DNA of 30,829 nt from Lachnospiraceae bacterium UBA5895 (GTDB lineage Bacteria > Bacillota > Clostridia > Lachnospirales > Lachnospiraceae): positions 1 through 30,829 of the forward strand of contig DJEP01000112.1 of assembly GCA_002431915.1 (NCBI GenBank), read 5' to 3'. Shown here piece by piece: positions 22,765-30,807 of the stretch; positions within the stretch are counted from its first letter, which is position 1, and every line of letters begins with the position of its first letter. The translations under genes were made by a program, and so were the position numbers. The notes under the pieces are model-generated. The model was not told the origin of the DNA. It ran no database searches and was given only the letters and a program-made list of their open reading frames with translations.

Positions 22765-24498
22765 TTATCTTTCGTTATATCGATCCAGTGCGGACTGATA
22801 TATTCCGATCATATCGTTCATGCCCATATCATTCAGCTGTTTGATATAGTTGTCCCATTCTGCATCTACATCCAGAACCTGTGTATAGAACTTCGCACTA
22901 TATTCAGAGATAAAGGTATTCATCTGTGTGCTCAGTACGCTGTACTGTTTGCTTTCGTCTTCTTTTAAGGTGATGGGCGGGATCAGCGTGCGCTGGCTCT
23001 CATTACCGTCTGCCCAGTCGTGAAGCGCCTGCTTCTGCTCATCGGTCTCATAATACTGGAAAATATAGTTGGCATCCTGTACGAAGGGTCCGCAGCCATT
23101 TGCCAGTCCGTTGTAAGTCATAGCGGTGGATACGCTCCAACCGTTGGGATTGTGCATAATCTCATCGGTGTAGGTAGGGATACCGTCTACCATGGTATAT
23201 GCCTCGCCCTCTTTGCCGTAGTTGATCATGTAATGTCCGGACTGGCTGTAGCAATAGTTCAGGAACTTCGCTGCCAGTTCAGGGTTCTTACAATCTGCTG
23301 TGATAACTGCGGAAGCATTGCTGGTGGTCGCATAATCGTAGGAACCGCCGCCGTATAATACGGTGTCGCCGCTGTTCATTACCGGGAAAGAGGCGGTTGC
23401 CATCTTAAAATCCGGATTGTACGCCTGAGGATCCGCTGCCACACTCTTGATCATACTTCCGAGGAAGCTTCCGCCTGCTCCTACGGTAACTGCCGCCTGA
23501 TCATTCATGATATAGCTCATGGCAGTTTTCTTATCACAGGTGAGCAGATCTGCATCCAGCAGTCCCTTGTCTACCCAGTCATTGGCTTTCTTCATAAGTT
23601 CCTTATAAGCTTCCTGGGTGTAACCGTTCTTGATCTCTCCGGTCTGATCATCCACATACATTCCTGCACGGATGCCGTAGGCACTGCCCATGAATCTCAT
23701 CAGATATTCCAGGGACTGTACAACCATGGGCTTCTCGATGCCGTATTCCTTCAGTGCGGTCAGCGCTGCCTCCCAGTCATCCAAAGTTTCCAGCTTGCCG
23801 GTGTAACCTGCCTTTTCCAGCAGATCGGCACGATACATGGGACCTGTGGTGCACTGAAGATAGGTGTTGCCGCGGATGAACGGGAAGCAGTAATAATGTC
23901 CGTCATCATTTTTTACCTCACGGTCTACCGTAGGATTGTCCTGCAGATACTGCCACAGATCTGCTGCTGCGCCGTAAGGCTGTACATAATCATCCAGGAT
24001 CGTCAGTACTCCTTCTGCCTCTGCCGCAGCCGGACCGCCGGTGTAGTTGTTGGTCCATTCCCATACGATGATATCCGGCAGGGAACCGCTGGCAATCATG
24101 GTGGAGAACTCCTCACTGGAGCTTCCCTCTGTGGGCTGGATGAACTCTACTTTAATACCGGTCATCTCCTGCCAGTTTTTCGCCCATAAGGTCTCGTTGG
24201 CGGATGCTGCTGCATCACTTGCCCAGTACTCCATCCAGACGGTCAGAGTCTCACCGGTGTCCTCTACGGGATAGGATACATAATTGCTTCTGGGAATGGT
24301 CAGTTCATCGCCTTCTTTTTTATTCAGAGAATCCAGCAGTTCATAGGCAGGTGCTGCAGGCTCCTCGGTTGTTGTCTGTTCCTTTTGTGTCTCATCGGAC
24401 ACATTGTTTTCTGAATTATCTGTGTTGCCACATCCGGTCAGCGTTGCTGTCATGGTAAGAAGTGCTGCCATTAAAATACTGATTGTCTTCTTTTTCAT
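22765..24498 (-). CDS. Extracellular sugar-binding lipoprotein of ABC transporter, LplA/YtcQ type
   Basis: A 577-residue lipoprotein: signal peptide with lipobox LTGC (Cys23), a Thr/Glu/Gln-rich linker (about 24-50), then a family-1 solute-binding fold (WMEYWASDAAASANETLWAKNWQEMTGIKVEFIQPTEG; the SLPDIIVWEW segment is typical). Length about 500-580 is normal for the LplA/YtcQ branch that binds oligosaccharides. It is the first structural gene of the transport operon and starts after AGGAAGGA. It should deliver substrate to the LplB/LplC permeases. Its promoter has TGTCAC abutting the -35, as in the AraC gene, so it is probably activated by the neighbouring regulator. The sugar is unknown. Confidence 0.93.
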   Translation of the reverse strand: MKKKTISILMAALLTMTATLTGCGNTDNSENNVSDETQKEQTTTEEPAAPAYELLDSLNKKEGDELTIPRSNYVSYPVEDTGETLTVWMEYWASDAAASANETLWAKNWQEMTGIKVEFIQPTEGSSSEEFSTMIASGSLPDIIVWEWTNNYTGGPAAAEAEGVLTILDDYVQPYGAAADLWQYLQDNPTVDREVKNDDGHYYCFPFIRGNTYLQCTTGPMYRADLLEKAGYTGKLETLDDWEAALTALKEYGIEKPMVVQSLEYLMRFMGSAYGIRAGMYVDDQTGEIKNGYTQEAYKELMKKANDWVDKGLLDADLLTCDKKTAMSYIMNDQAAVTVGAGGSFLGSMIKSVAADPQAYNPDFKMATASFPVMNSGDTVLYGGGSYDYATTSNASAVITADCKNPELAAKFLNYCYSQSGHYMINYGKEGEAYTMVDGIPTYTDEIMHNPNGWSVSTAMTYNGLANGCGPFVQDANYIFQYYETDEQKQALHDWADGNESQRTLIPPITLKEDESKQYSVLSTQMNTFISEYSAKFYTQVLDVDAEWDNYIKQLNDMGMNDMIGIYQSALDRYNER

Positions 24499-24536
24499 AA
24501 ATTGTCCTTCCTGAATTTAGTATTCGTTTCCAGTTC

Positions 24537-24550
24537 AGACTGCGCAGTCT
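24537..24550. repeat. 14-bp palindrome in the leader of the binding-protein gene
   Basis: AGACTGCGCAGTCT is a perfect palindrome about 40 nt before the start codon and downstream of the predicted promoter. It could fold in the leader mRNA or be an operator; no more can be said. Confidence 0.45.
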
Positions 24551-24565
24551 TTTGTGTACGCCTTT

Positions 24566-24657
24566 ATCTTACCCGCCCCGTTTTGCTCCTACAAGTGACA
24601 AAAAATTGTGTCCACACAGCTTCCCACTTTTTTGGCAAGTGACAAAAATTAATGTCC
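24566..24657 (-). promoter_or_regulatory. Binding-protein promoter with two direct regulator-site repeats
   Basis: Minus-strand TTGTAG (24594-24589), 17 bp, TAAGAT (24571-24566): a weak promoter needing activation. A TGTCAC core (24600-24595) directly abuts the -35. It belongs to a 22-bp repeat (24592-24613) found again at 24636-24657 (19 of 22 identical, 44 bp apart, about four helical turns). The second copy overlaps the end of the regulator gene. Confidence 0.65.
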
Positions 24658-26922
24658 ATCCTTCCACTGGCTGGGTGTCATGCCCTCGCTCTGCTTAAAG
24701 CTGCGCAGCAGAGTTCTGACACTGCCGAATCCGGACTTCTCCGCCACCTCATTCAATCCGTCATCGGAAGAGCTGAGGATCTCCTTCGCCCTCTGAATCC
24801 TCTGTTGGGAAATGTAGGTGGGCAGTTTTTGTCCCTTGACGCTCCGGAATGTCTTCGACATCTGCACGGAAGATATCTGAAAATGCTCTGCGATCGATGT
24901 CACATTCAGGTTGCAGTCTGCAATATTCTGCTGTATGTACAGCACGATCCGGTTACATAATTCCTCTTCTTCCCGGCTGCCCTCCGCCAGTTCCTTCTGC
25001 AGATTCTCGCATACCCGGTGCAATTTTGCGATGAGTTCCTGTTTTCCATGGCATTCCTGTCCATGGAAAATGGAATACTCCTGAAAATCCTCCGTTCCCT
25101 CCATGGCTTTCAGCATAGAACACTGCAGGTCATATTCCAGGTAGCGGATGGCTTCCGTACGGTTGCTGATATTTTTATGTTCATTCTGCTGGTACAGATC
25201 GCTTATGATTTCCTCCGCCCGCGCGACATTCTGCTGGCGGATCTGCCAGATCAGTTCTCTCTCCGTCTCCAGCGGATAATAATATCCATACTGCGGTTCG
25301 ACTTTCACATCTTCGTAGAATACCGTATCATCCAGCTCATAGATTCTCTTCGTCTCCATGGTGTAGATTGCCTGCTGGTAAGCATCCGCGATTCCTTCCC
25401 GTCCTCTGCAGATCTCACCTGCCGCTACCGTATAGCGGATATCCATATGCTCATCCATGAATTCCTGCAGCTGGGTCACTGTCTCTAAGGTAATGTCCCG
25501 ATTCCGTCTGGCATCCTTTTCCGGGAAATTCACGATAATGACCAGCACATCACTAACAATCATGGGATATACGATACAGCCACTGTTCTGGAACAGCTCA
25601 TGGCTGACATTTTCCACGATAAACTGCACAAATTCCAGGTCTTTCTGCTTTTTATGCACCTGATCCCATTCCTCGCTGCCGTCCCGCTCGATCTCTTCCA
25701 TATAGAAGAGCAAAGTGGTGAACAGTTCGCCGCACCAGCGGATGCCGCACATTTCTTCCACATAATCCGCATTTTCCGGCAGATTTCCCCTAAGCAGCTT
25801 CTCCAGGTATTCCTTTTGAAAGATCAGATTCTGACGCTGCAGTCTGCTGCCTGTCTCCTTCAGGTTCTGCTGCATTTTGTGAAAATAGCCGTCGATCAGC
25901 TGAAATTCATTGTCTGCCCCGTTTTGCGAAGACTTAATATCCAACCGGTCTAACAGCTTCGCCACCTGGCTGTAATTCCTGCGCAGGAAATAGAGCATCA
26001 GCAGGATACCGATTGCCGTGAAGCTGACCAGGATGAGAATTACTCTCCCCTGATAACCTCTTAATTCATTAAAAGAATCTTTTTGACGGCAGATCAGTAT
26101 CTTGTAATTATTACCGCCTTCGTAGTAACGCAGCTGTGCTGTCTGATGCTCCTCCGTCAACCGGACGCTTCCGGCTTCTTCCGCCATCGCTGTCTGTAGC
26201 TGCTCTCTATCCGCGGCACTCAGTGCTTCTGCGTTTTGGTCAGTGCAAAAGACATCTCCTTCCAATGCCAGGCACACGCTCTCATCCTGAGAAGGGAACA
26301 GGATCCGCTGCAGCTGCGGCAGTTCATATACGAAGAAAATGTTGATCTGCGTGCGATCCCATTTATTGTCCTGTATCGTTCCGGCGAAAAAGACATACTG
26401 CCCATTGCCGTACTGCATGGTAATGCCGTCATAGTCTCCCGCTAGCAGCCGCTCCCAGTCTTCCCTGGAGATGCCGCCGTACTGACTCTGATAGGCTCTC
26501 CAGTAATTCTCCGCCGTATTCGCGGAATCGCTTGCCACGATGTAATCGTCATTGGCAAAATAAAGTAAGATCGCCGCATAATTACCGTTGATCTTCTGAT
26601 ATTCTTTCAACAGTTCACACAATGTGTAACGGGAATATTTGATGGCACTGGTCGTGCTTCCCTGTTCGCCGTGATATGAATTTTTCCCCAGAAGAATCGT
26701 ATCATCCTGTGCCAGCACCGAATAGGACAGATCCCGCATAGTCTCCTCCATGTCCGTCAGGTTGGTCCGGATCTGCTCCACGATCTTATCATTCTCCGCT
26801 TCCTGATTCCGCACCAGGATCCGCTTACCCTGCCAGTAGGTGATGCTGTTGCACAGTAAAAATACCAGCATAACCGCCACATATGATACCATCCATTTCC
26901 AGAAGACACTGTTTTTGCCCAT
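24649..26922 (-). CDS. Membrane-bound AraC-family transcriptional regulator of the sugar transporter
   Basis: A 757-residue regulator. TM1 at about 8-25, an extracellular sensor-like region (about 30-290), TM2 at 293-314, a cytoplasmic linker region, and a C-terminal AraC/XylS DNA-binding domain (about 655-757): LNVTSIAEHFQISSVQMSKTFRSVKGQKLPTYISQQRIQRAKEILSSSDDGLNEVAEKSGFGSVRTLLRSFKQSEGMTPSQWKDGH. The domain order resembles Firmicutes regulators found next to LplABC-type transporters, where the outer domain presumably senses ligand or binding protein. Start ATG 26922 after GAGGGGG; longer upstream starts have no membrane-topology sense. It precedes the binding-protein gene on the same strand by 150 nt. 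Confidence 0.9.
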   Translation of the reverse strand: MGKNSVFWKWMVSYVAVMLVFLLCNSITYWQGKRILVRNQEAENDKIVEQIRTNLTDMEETMRDLSYSVLAQDDTILLGKNSYHGEQGSTTSAIKYSRYTLCELLKEYQKINGNYAAILLYFANDDYIVASDSANTAENYWRAYQSQYGGISREDWERLLAGDYDGITMQYGNGQYVFFAGTIQDNKWDRTQINIFFVYELPQLQRILFPSQDESVCLALEGDVFCTDQNAEALSAADREQLQTAMAEEAGSVRLTEEHQTAQLRYYEGGNNYKILICRQKDSFNELRGYQGRVILILVSFTAIGILLMLYFLRRNYSQVAKLLDRLDIKSSQNGADNEFQLIDGYFHKMQQNLKETGSRLQRQNLIFQKEYLEKLLRGNLPENADYVEEMCGIRWCGELFTTLLFYMEEIERDGSEEWDQVHKKQKDLEFVQFIVENVSHELFQNSGCIVYPMIVSDVLVIIVNFPEKDARRNRDITLETVTQLQEFMDEHMDIRYTVAAGEICRGREGIADAYQQAIYTMETKRIYELDDTVFYEDVKVEPQYGYYYPLETERELIWQIRQQNVARAEEIISDLYQQNEHKNISNRTEAIRYLEYDLQCSMLKAMEGTEDFQEYSIFHGQECHGKQELIAKLHRVCENLQKELAEGSREEEELCNRIVLYIQQNIADCNLNVTSIAEHFQISSVQMSKTFRSVKGQKLPTYISQQRIQRAKEILSSSDDGLNEVAEKSGFGSVRTLLRSFKQSEGMTPSQWKDGH

Positions 26923-26958
26923 CGTCTGCCCCCTCGTATTAAAATATCTCAGTGTCTC

Positions 26959-27015
26959 ATTATACGGGCAACTTAGGCAGGAAGTAAAGTGACAGTTTCC
27001 TTCCTGGATGTGACA
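26959..27015 (-). promoter_or_regulatory. Promoter of the AraC-type gene with TGTCAC sites
   Basis: Minus-strand TTTACT (26988-26983), 18 bp, TATAAT (26964-26959). TGTCAC (26994-26989) directly abuts the -35, as at the binding-protein promoter, and a second copy lies at 27015-27010, 21 bp upstream (two helical turns). This fits an autoregulated class II activation by an AraC-type protein. Confidence 0.6.
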
Positions 27016-27070
27016 AAAGGTTCCAAAAAAACAAGGCACCGGGTAAATCCAGTGCCTTTTGATTTAAAAT
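27015..27070. repeat. Direct repeat copy B with terminator
   Basis: The partner of 18384-18439, 8631 bp away in the same orientation and ungapped. It contains the stem AAGGCAC (27033-27039) with GTGCCTT (27052-27058), then seven U on the minus strand (27031-27025): a terminator for the 53-aa gene. Confidence 0.85.
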
Positions 27071-27075
27071 CTGCA

Positions 27076-27237
27076 TTAGAAATAAAAGTTAATTTCTGTT
27101 TTTCCTTTTTTCTTTTGCTGTGATTTAGAACTTTTTATTTTTTTCCAAAGCTTCTGTTCTTCCTTTTTTAATTCGGAAACAGACATCTTTTTGTATTTCT
27201 TCGGGATTATCAATACATCATTTTCATACGCAGTCAT
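27076..27237 (-). CDS. Small lysine-rich protein of unknown function
   Basis: A 53-residue, strongly basic protein (MTAYENDVLIIPKKYKKMSV; then SELKKEEQKLWKKIKSS and a Lys/Gln-rich tail ending NFYF). GGAGG stands 9 nt before ATG 27237 and a terminator follows 18 nt after the stop, so it looks expressed. The IPKKYKKMSVSELKKEEQKLWKKI part reads as a helix. Its start overlaps the end of an upstream start-less frame by 14 nt, typical of a translationally coupled pair whose first gene is broken. Not recognised; DNA very AT-rich. Confidence 0.55.
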   Translation of the reverse strand: MTAYENDVLIIPKKYKKMSVSELKKEEQKLWKKIKSSKSQQKKKGKTEINFYF

Positions 27238-27412
27238 CCTCTGTTACCTCCTTAAAATAAATGGAAAATTTCTTCTGCATTTCCTTCAGCGCCTCTATCT
27301 GCGCTGTGTCTTCATTATATCCATTTTTCAAATAGTCTTCAACTGTCAGTTTATAATAAGACAGACTCCGATTCCGTCCCCGGAAAGGTCTTGACCCGCG
27401 AGTTAGTCTATG
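27224..27412 (-). pseudogene. Start-less remnant of a gene upstream of the 53-aa protein
   Basis: A minus-strand frame open from a TAG at 27415-27413 to the TGA at 27226-27224, without a standard start. The downstream part looks like protein (SYYKLTVEDYLKNGYNED and TAQIEALKEMQKKFSIYFKE). It overlaps the start of the 53-aa gene by 14 nt, so it probably was the first gene of a coupled pair and lost its 5' end where the tetR promoter now lies. Confidence 0.45.
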
Positions 27413-27431
27413 CTAATATAACAATTGTTAT
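27391..27431 (+). promoter_or_regulatory. tetR promoter with overlapping palindromic operator
   Basis: TTGACC (27391-27396), 17 bp, TAATAT (27414-27419). A perfect 14-bp palindrome ATAACAATTGTTAT (27418-27431) covers the -10 end, the predicted start (about 27426) and the first bases of the start codon, so binding would block initiation. Confidence 0.8.
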
Positions 27432-28035
27432 GGAGATGGATCGCAAGAAACTCACTGAGGAAAACTTAATCCGCTGCGGTCGTGAGGAATTTCTGGAAAA
27501 GGGATACTCCAAGGCGAATCTCCGGGAGATCTGCCGGCGTGCGGGAGTGACCACCGGTGCTTTTTATTTTTCTTTTGAAAATAAAGAGGCGCTGCTTAGG
27601 GCGATCCTGGACCCAGTCGTTGCAGAGTATCGGACGATGATGTACGAGATCGCGAAAAGGGAGCAGGAGCATCCGGAGACCGCGGAGGCGAACGAGCGGC
27701 AGATCATGGAATATATCTGTGCACACAGGCAGGAATGCGAGCTTGTGCTGGAGAAGTGCTCCGGCAGCAAATACGAAGTCTTCCGGGACGAGGTCTTCTC
27801 CAACATGCAAACCGCCTTTCAGGGCTATTATGAAAAACAGCTGGGCTTTGTGCCCGATACGGAATTGCTGCGGATCCTGGCATCCATGCGGTTCCACGGA
27901 TTTATTGAACTGATCAAGGGAGATTATGATATGGATTATCGATTATTCCTGACGAAAGCCATCGGCATCCACGCCGATGCCGGAACACAGAGTTTAATTG
28001 CATTTTTAAAGAATAAGAACGATGCTCACCGTTAA
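27430..28035 (+). CDS. TetR-family transcriptional repressor
   Basis: A 201-residue regulator of normal TetR size. The N-terminal HTH is clear: LIRCGREEFLEKGYSKANLREICRRAGVTTGAFYFSFENKEALLRAIL (residues about 12-60). The remaining helical domain is the ligand/dimer part. The start is ATG 27430 (or ATG 27436); predicted transcription starts only a few bases before, so the mRNA is almost leaderless. A TTG further up (27391) lies inside the -35 and cannot be used. An ATAAC-N4-GTTA operator lies over its promoter and another before the methyltransferase gene 72 nt downstream, so it probably represses both. The ligand is unknown. Confidence 0.93.
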   Translation: MEMDRKKLTEENLIRCGREEFLEKGYSKANLREICRRAGVTTGAFYFSFENKEALLRAILDPVVAEYRTMMYEIAKREQEHPETAEANERQIMEYICAHRQECELVLEKCSGSKYEVFRDEVFSNMQTAFQGYYEKQLGFVPDTELLRILASMRFHGFIELIKGDYDMDYRLFLTKAIGIHADAGTQSLIAFLKNKNDAHR

Positions 28036-28055
28036 TGCGGTGGGCATTTTCTTTT
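28024..28055 (+). terminator. Intrinsic terminator or attenuator overlapping the tetR stop codon
   Basis: GCTCACCG (28024-28031) pairs with CGGTGGGC (28038-28045, one G-U) across a 6-nt loop, followed by ATTTTCTTTT. It would separate tetR from the methyltransferase gene. Confidence 0.75.
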
Positions 28056-28071
28056 ATAAAAAATAACAAAT

Positions 28072-28085
28072 ATAACTTTTGTTAC
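28072..28085 (+). promoter_or_regulatory. TetR operator upstream of the methyltransferase gene
   Basis: ATAACTTTTGTTAC matches the tetR operator ATAACAATTGTTAT at 11 of 14 positions with the same TAAC-N4-GTTA core. A further TAACAAA (28064-28070) forms a wider inverted repeat with TTTGTTA (28078-28084). It ends 21 bp before the start codon. Confidence 0.7.
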
Positions 28086-28106
28086 GGAAAACAAGGAGGT
28101 ATTATC

Positions 28107-28895
28107 ATGAATCAAAAAACTAACTACGGGAACTGGGTACCTGAGAAAATACTGACGCTGTGCTATGTAGGCGCCGGCGTGTTCGCCATTGCCGCCTGCG
28201 TGACGGGACCGGCACTGCATCTTGCAGTACCTACCTGGATCCTGGGCGTCCTGGCAGTGATCTGCCTGATCTACGGCATCTACATGCACGCCTGCCATGA
28301 ACTGTTTGCCTTTGGCAAGGGCAATATGATGGCAAATGTTCATCAGCACCTCGTAGATCATCTGGACTGGGACGGCGAAGGTACCCTGTTAGACATCGGC
28401 TGCGGCGCTGCTGCCCTGACCATCCGCTGCGCCAAGGCTTTCCCTCATGCCATTCTCACCGCGATGGATTACTGGGGCGTAGAATGGAACTATGCGAAGG
28501 AGCAGTGTGAAGTCAACGCGAAAGCGGAAGGCGTTGCCGACAGAATCACTTTCCAAAAGGGCGATGCCGCACACTTAGACTATCCCGATGAGACCTTCGA
28601 TGCCGCTGTCAGCAACTTTGTTTTCCACGAAGTCCGCTCTGCAAAAAATAAGCGGGATGTTGTCAAAGAAGCTCTCCGCGTCGTCAAAAAGGGCGGCGTC
28701 TTCTCCTTCCAGGATATGTTCTCTCAGAAAGCCCTCTACGGTGATATGGAAGAGTTCATGGCAGAACTGAAAAAAGAAGGCATCACCGAAGTACACTACA
28801 TCGGCAATCTGGAAAAGAAGCTGGATTTCGTTCCCGGATATGCAACCACTCCCTGGATGATCAGTGGAATGGGCATCCTGTACGGTCGGAAATAA
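28107..28895 (+). CDS. Membrane-anchored class I SAM-dependent methyltransferase
   Basis: A 262-residue protein: two N-terminal helices (about 17-36 and 42-60), then a Rossmann-type methyltransferase domain with motif I LDIGCG (95-100), an acidic residue after strand 2 (AMDYWG), GDAAHLDYPDETFDAAVSNFVFHEV (motifs II/III), and ALRVVKKGGVFSFQD. Substrates of such membrane-tethered enzymes are often small lipophilic compounds; here it is unknown. Start ATG 28107 follows AAGGAGG; an earlier ORF extension has no site. It is downstream of tetR with a shared operator, so it is probably induced by the TetR ligand, possibly a toxic compound that the enzyme methylates. That last part is inference. Confidence 0.9.
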   Translation: MNQKTNYGNWVPEKILTLCYVGAGVFAIAACVTGPALHLAVPTWILGVLAVICLIYGIYMHACHELFAFGKGNMMANVHQHLVDHLDWDGEGTLLDIGCGAAALTIRCAKAFPHAILTAMDYWGVEWNYAKEQCEVNAKAEGVADRITFQKGDAAHLDYPDETFDAAVSNFVFHEVRSAKNKRDVVKEALRVVKKGGVFSFQDMFSQKALYGDMEEFMAELKKEGITEVHYIGNLEKKLDFVPGYATTPWMISGMGILYGRK

Positions 28896-28906
28896 GCAAC
28901 TTTAGA

Positions 28907-29422
28907 TTATTCCATCCGTTGAAATTCCCGCCAGAAAGCGATAGTCTCCTGCAGATCCGCTTCGTCTTCAAACAATTCCAGCTGTTTCGCCACTTCGATT
29001 GCAAAATCCACATAGCCATTTGCTCTCGAAGTGGTGATCCGGTCGGAAGTTACCACATCTTTTTCTCCGGAATGCGTCGATTCTATCCCCTCTAACAGTC
29101 CTGCATGTTCCACGACATCCACACCTGCACAGATGGCAGCGATCCGTCCACCTAGGTCATGCACGCTTTTCAGATACTCCCATACGGTCTGATTATCTAT
29201 CTTCTCAATATCTCCTCCGGGAATAATCATCAGTTCCACATCCTTCGGATCCACATGCTCCAGCTGCTCCTTTGGCACGATCCGGTATCCTTCCGTGGCG
29301 GTGATCTCTTTTCCGTCCGGAGATACAAACAGCATTTCCTTCCCCGTTACCTTCAGAAAATAGTTCAATATCACAATTTCGTAAATACAACTCGTGTCAT
29401 ATAACAGTACTACTGTTTTCAT
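28907..29422 (-). CDS. DJ-1/PfpI family protein
   Basis: A 171-residue cytoplasmic protein with the flavodoxin-like DJ-1/PfpI fold. The nucleophile elbow is AAICAG with Cys98, and the family's conserved N-terminal acidic residue is Glu15 (IYEIVILN). ELMIIPGGD (about 63-71) is the usual strand before it. Members include chaperone/deglycase-like, protease and unassigned proteins; the exact role cannot be given. GGGGGAG ribosome site. It is convergent with the methyltransferase (11 nt gap, no terminator seen) and follows the AAA ATPase gene by 32 nt on the same strand. Confidence 0.88.
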   Translation of the reverse strand: MKTVVLLYDTSCIYEIVILNYFLKVTGKEMLFVSPDGKEITATEGYRIVPKEQLEHVDPKDVELMIIPGGDIEKIDNQTVWEYLKSVHDLGGRIAAICAGVDVVEHAGLLEGIESTHSGEKDVVTSDRITTSRANGYVDFAIEVAKQLELFEDEADLQETIAFWREFQRME

Positions 29423-29454
29423 TATGCTCCCCCTATGTTTTTTGCTATCCTAAT

Positions 29455-30807
29455 CTAAATAAACATTGTCATGTAGAGTGGAATATACATAATCTCATCT
29501 TCATACTTCAAGTCCTTCGTATACACAATATATTTATCCTGCATCTTCATCTGATATTTTTCACCAAGATAATCAAAAGATTTATGTGATGTATACCCGG
29601 AAGACTTTACCTCTATGGGGCATATTTTTTTCTTTTTCACCGTTAGAAAGTCAATTTCATATTTCTGCTCTCTGCTTGCCCCCTCCGGAAGATAATGATA
29701 CTCATGAAAATAAAGATCATGTCCCGCTGCCTTTAGCATCTGCGCCACAATATTCTCCATAATCATTCCCTGATTAATCCCCAAATTTCCAAATATCAGC
29801 GCTTTATACAAATCTTCCTCAGTGTCTTCCCTGCTCTTCATGATCTGCGTCACCAAAAGTCCCGTATCACCCATATAAATTTTAAAATTACTTCGATCGG
29901 CAAATAGTTCCAATGCTACCTCCGGCTTTGTCACATTAATACATTCATTTCCAATCATAGCTTCCGCAATAAAACTCACCGCATCTACATAGTTTTGGTA
30001 TCTGGCATTCTTGTCTATGAGTGAAAATCGAAAATGTGAGTTCTTATTTTCCAATTGCTCCGGAATTGTCTTAAAGATTACCGATGCCTTTTCCCGATTC
30101 TCCGAATCATATTTTGCCAGATCTTCTTCATATAAGCTTAAAATATTCCGCTTCATAAAATCAATCTGCGCAAAAGTTTTGCCTTCCACAAATGCATTTA
30201 CTGCCTGTGGCATTCCTCCCACCACCATATATGTGCGGAATTTCTGCATGATTTTTCTATGAATAACATCGCCCAATGGCTTCCTGTGTTGAAATGCACT
30301 TTGTATCGTTTCAAAAGTAATATTATCCCCTGTTGCCCATAAGTACTCCTCAAAATCCATCGGATACATTTTAACCCGATATTCCTCTGAGGGAATCAAA
30401 ATGTTTGTCACATTTTTACGTATGGATATCAAGGATCCGGTTTCCATATATTCGTATCTGCCGTCTGCTACGAGATATTTGATTGCCTGTCTGGCCTGCG
30501 GAAACAATTGTACTTCATCAAAAATAATTACGCAGCGATTTCCTTCTAAACTTCTTCCTTTTAATAAAAAAAGATTCCGAAAAAAGGTATCCAGATCATC
30601 CATATTCTCTGTAAAATTATTTTTTACATCTTTCCCTTCTTTGGCAAAATCCAAAATCATATAATCGTCATACTCATTTCGGGCAAATTCTTCTACAATT
30701 GTGCTTTTCCCTATCCGTCTCGCACCTTCCAACAAAACAGCTGAAGATCCCCCAGCCAGTTCTTTCCATTTCTTTAATTTATCATATACCTTTCTCTTAA
30801 ATACCAT
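29455..30807 (-). CDS. AAA ATPase with C-terminal DUF4143 domain
   Basis: A 450-residue protein of the AAA-14/DUF4143 group. Walker A GARRIGKST (28-36), Walker B CVIIFDEVQ (92-100), an ETGSLISIR sensor-like segment, then a winged-helix region and the C-terminal DUF4143 domain with an EIDF...ICPIEVKSSG motif resembling PD-(D/E)xK nucleases (about 388-409). The biological role of these common, often horizontally moved proteins is unsettled; they have been linked to defence or mobile elements. The gene is noticeably more AT-rich than the central region, which fits acquisition. Start ATG 30807 follows GGAGG. The window ends 22 bp upstream. Confidence 0.93.
   Translation of the reverse strand: MVFKRKVYDKLKKWKELAGGSSAVLLEGARRIGKSTIVEEFARNEYDDYMILDFAKEGKDVKNNFTENMDDLDTFFRNLFLLKGRSLEGNRCVIIFDEVQLFPQARQAIKYLVADGRYEYMETGSLISIRKNVTNILIPSEEYRVKMYPMDFEEYLWATGDNITFETIQSAFQHRKPLGDVIHRKIMQKFRTYMVVGGMPQAVNAFVEGKTFAQIDFMKRNILSLYEEDLAKYDSENREKASVIFKTIPEQLENKNSHFRFSLIDKNARYQNYVDAVSFIAEAMIGNECINVTKPEVALELFADRSNFKIYMGDTGLLVTQIMKSREDTEEDLYKALIFGNLGINQGMIMENIVAQMLKAAGHDLYFHEYHYLPEGASREQKYEIDFLTVKKKKICPIEVKSSGYTSHKSFDYLGEKYQMKMQDKYIVYTKDLKYEDEIMYIPLYMTMFI

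Noticed and set aside
27391..27429. TTG start of the TetR protein 39 bp upstream
   Set aside because: The TTG is part of the predicted -35 element, so it is not in the mRNA.
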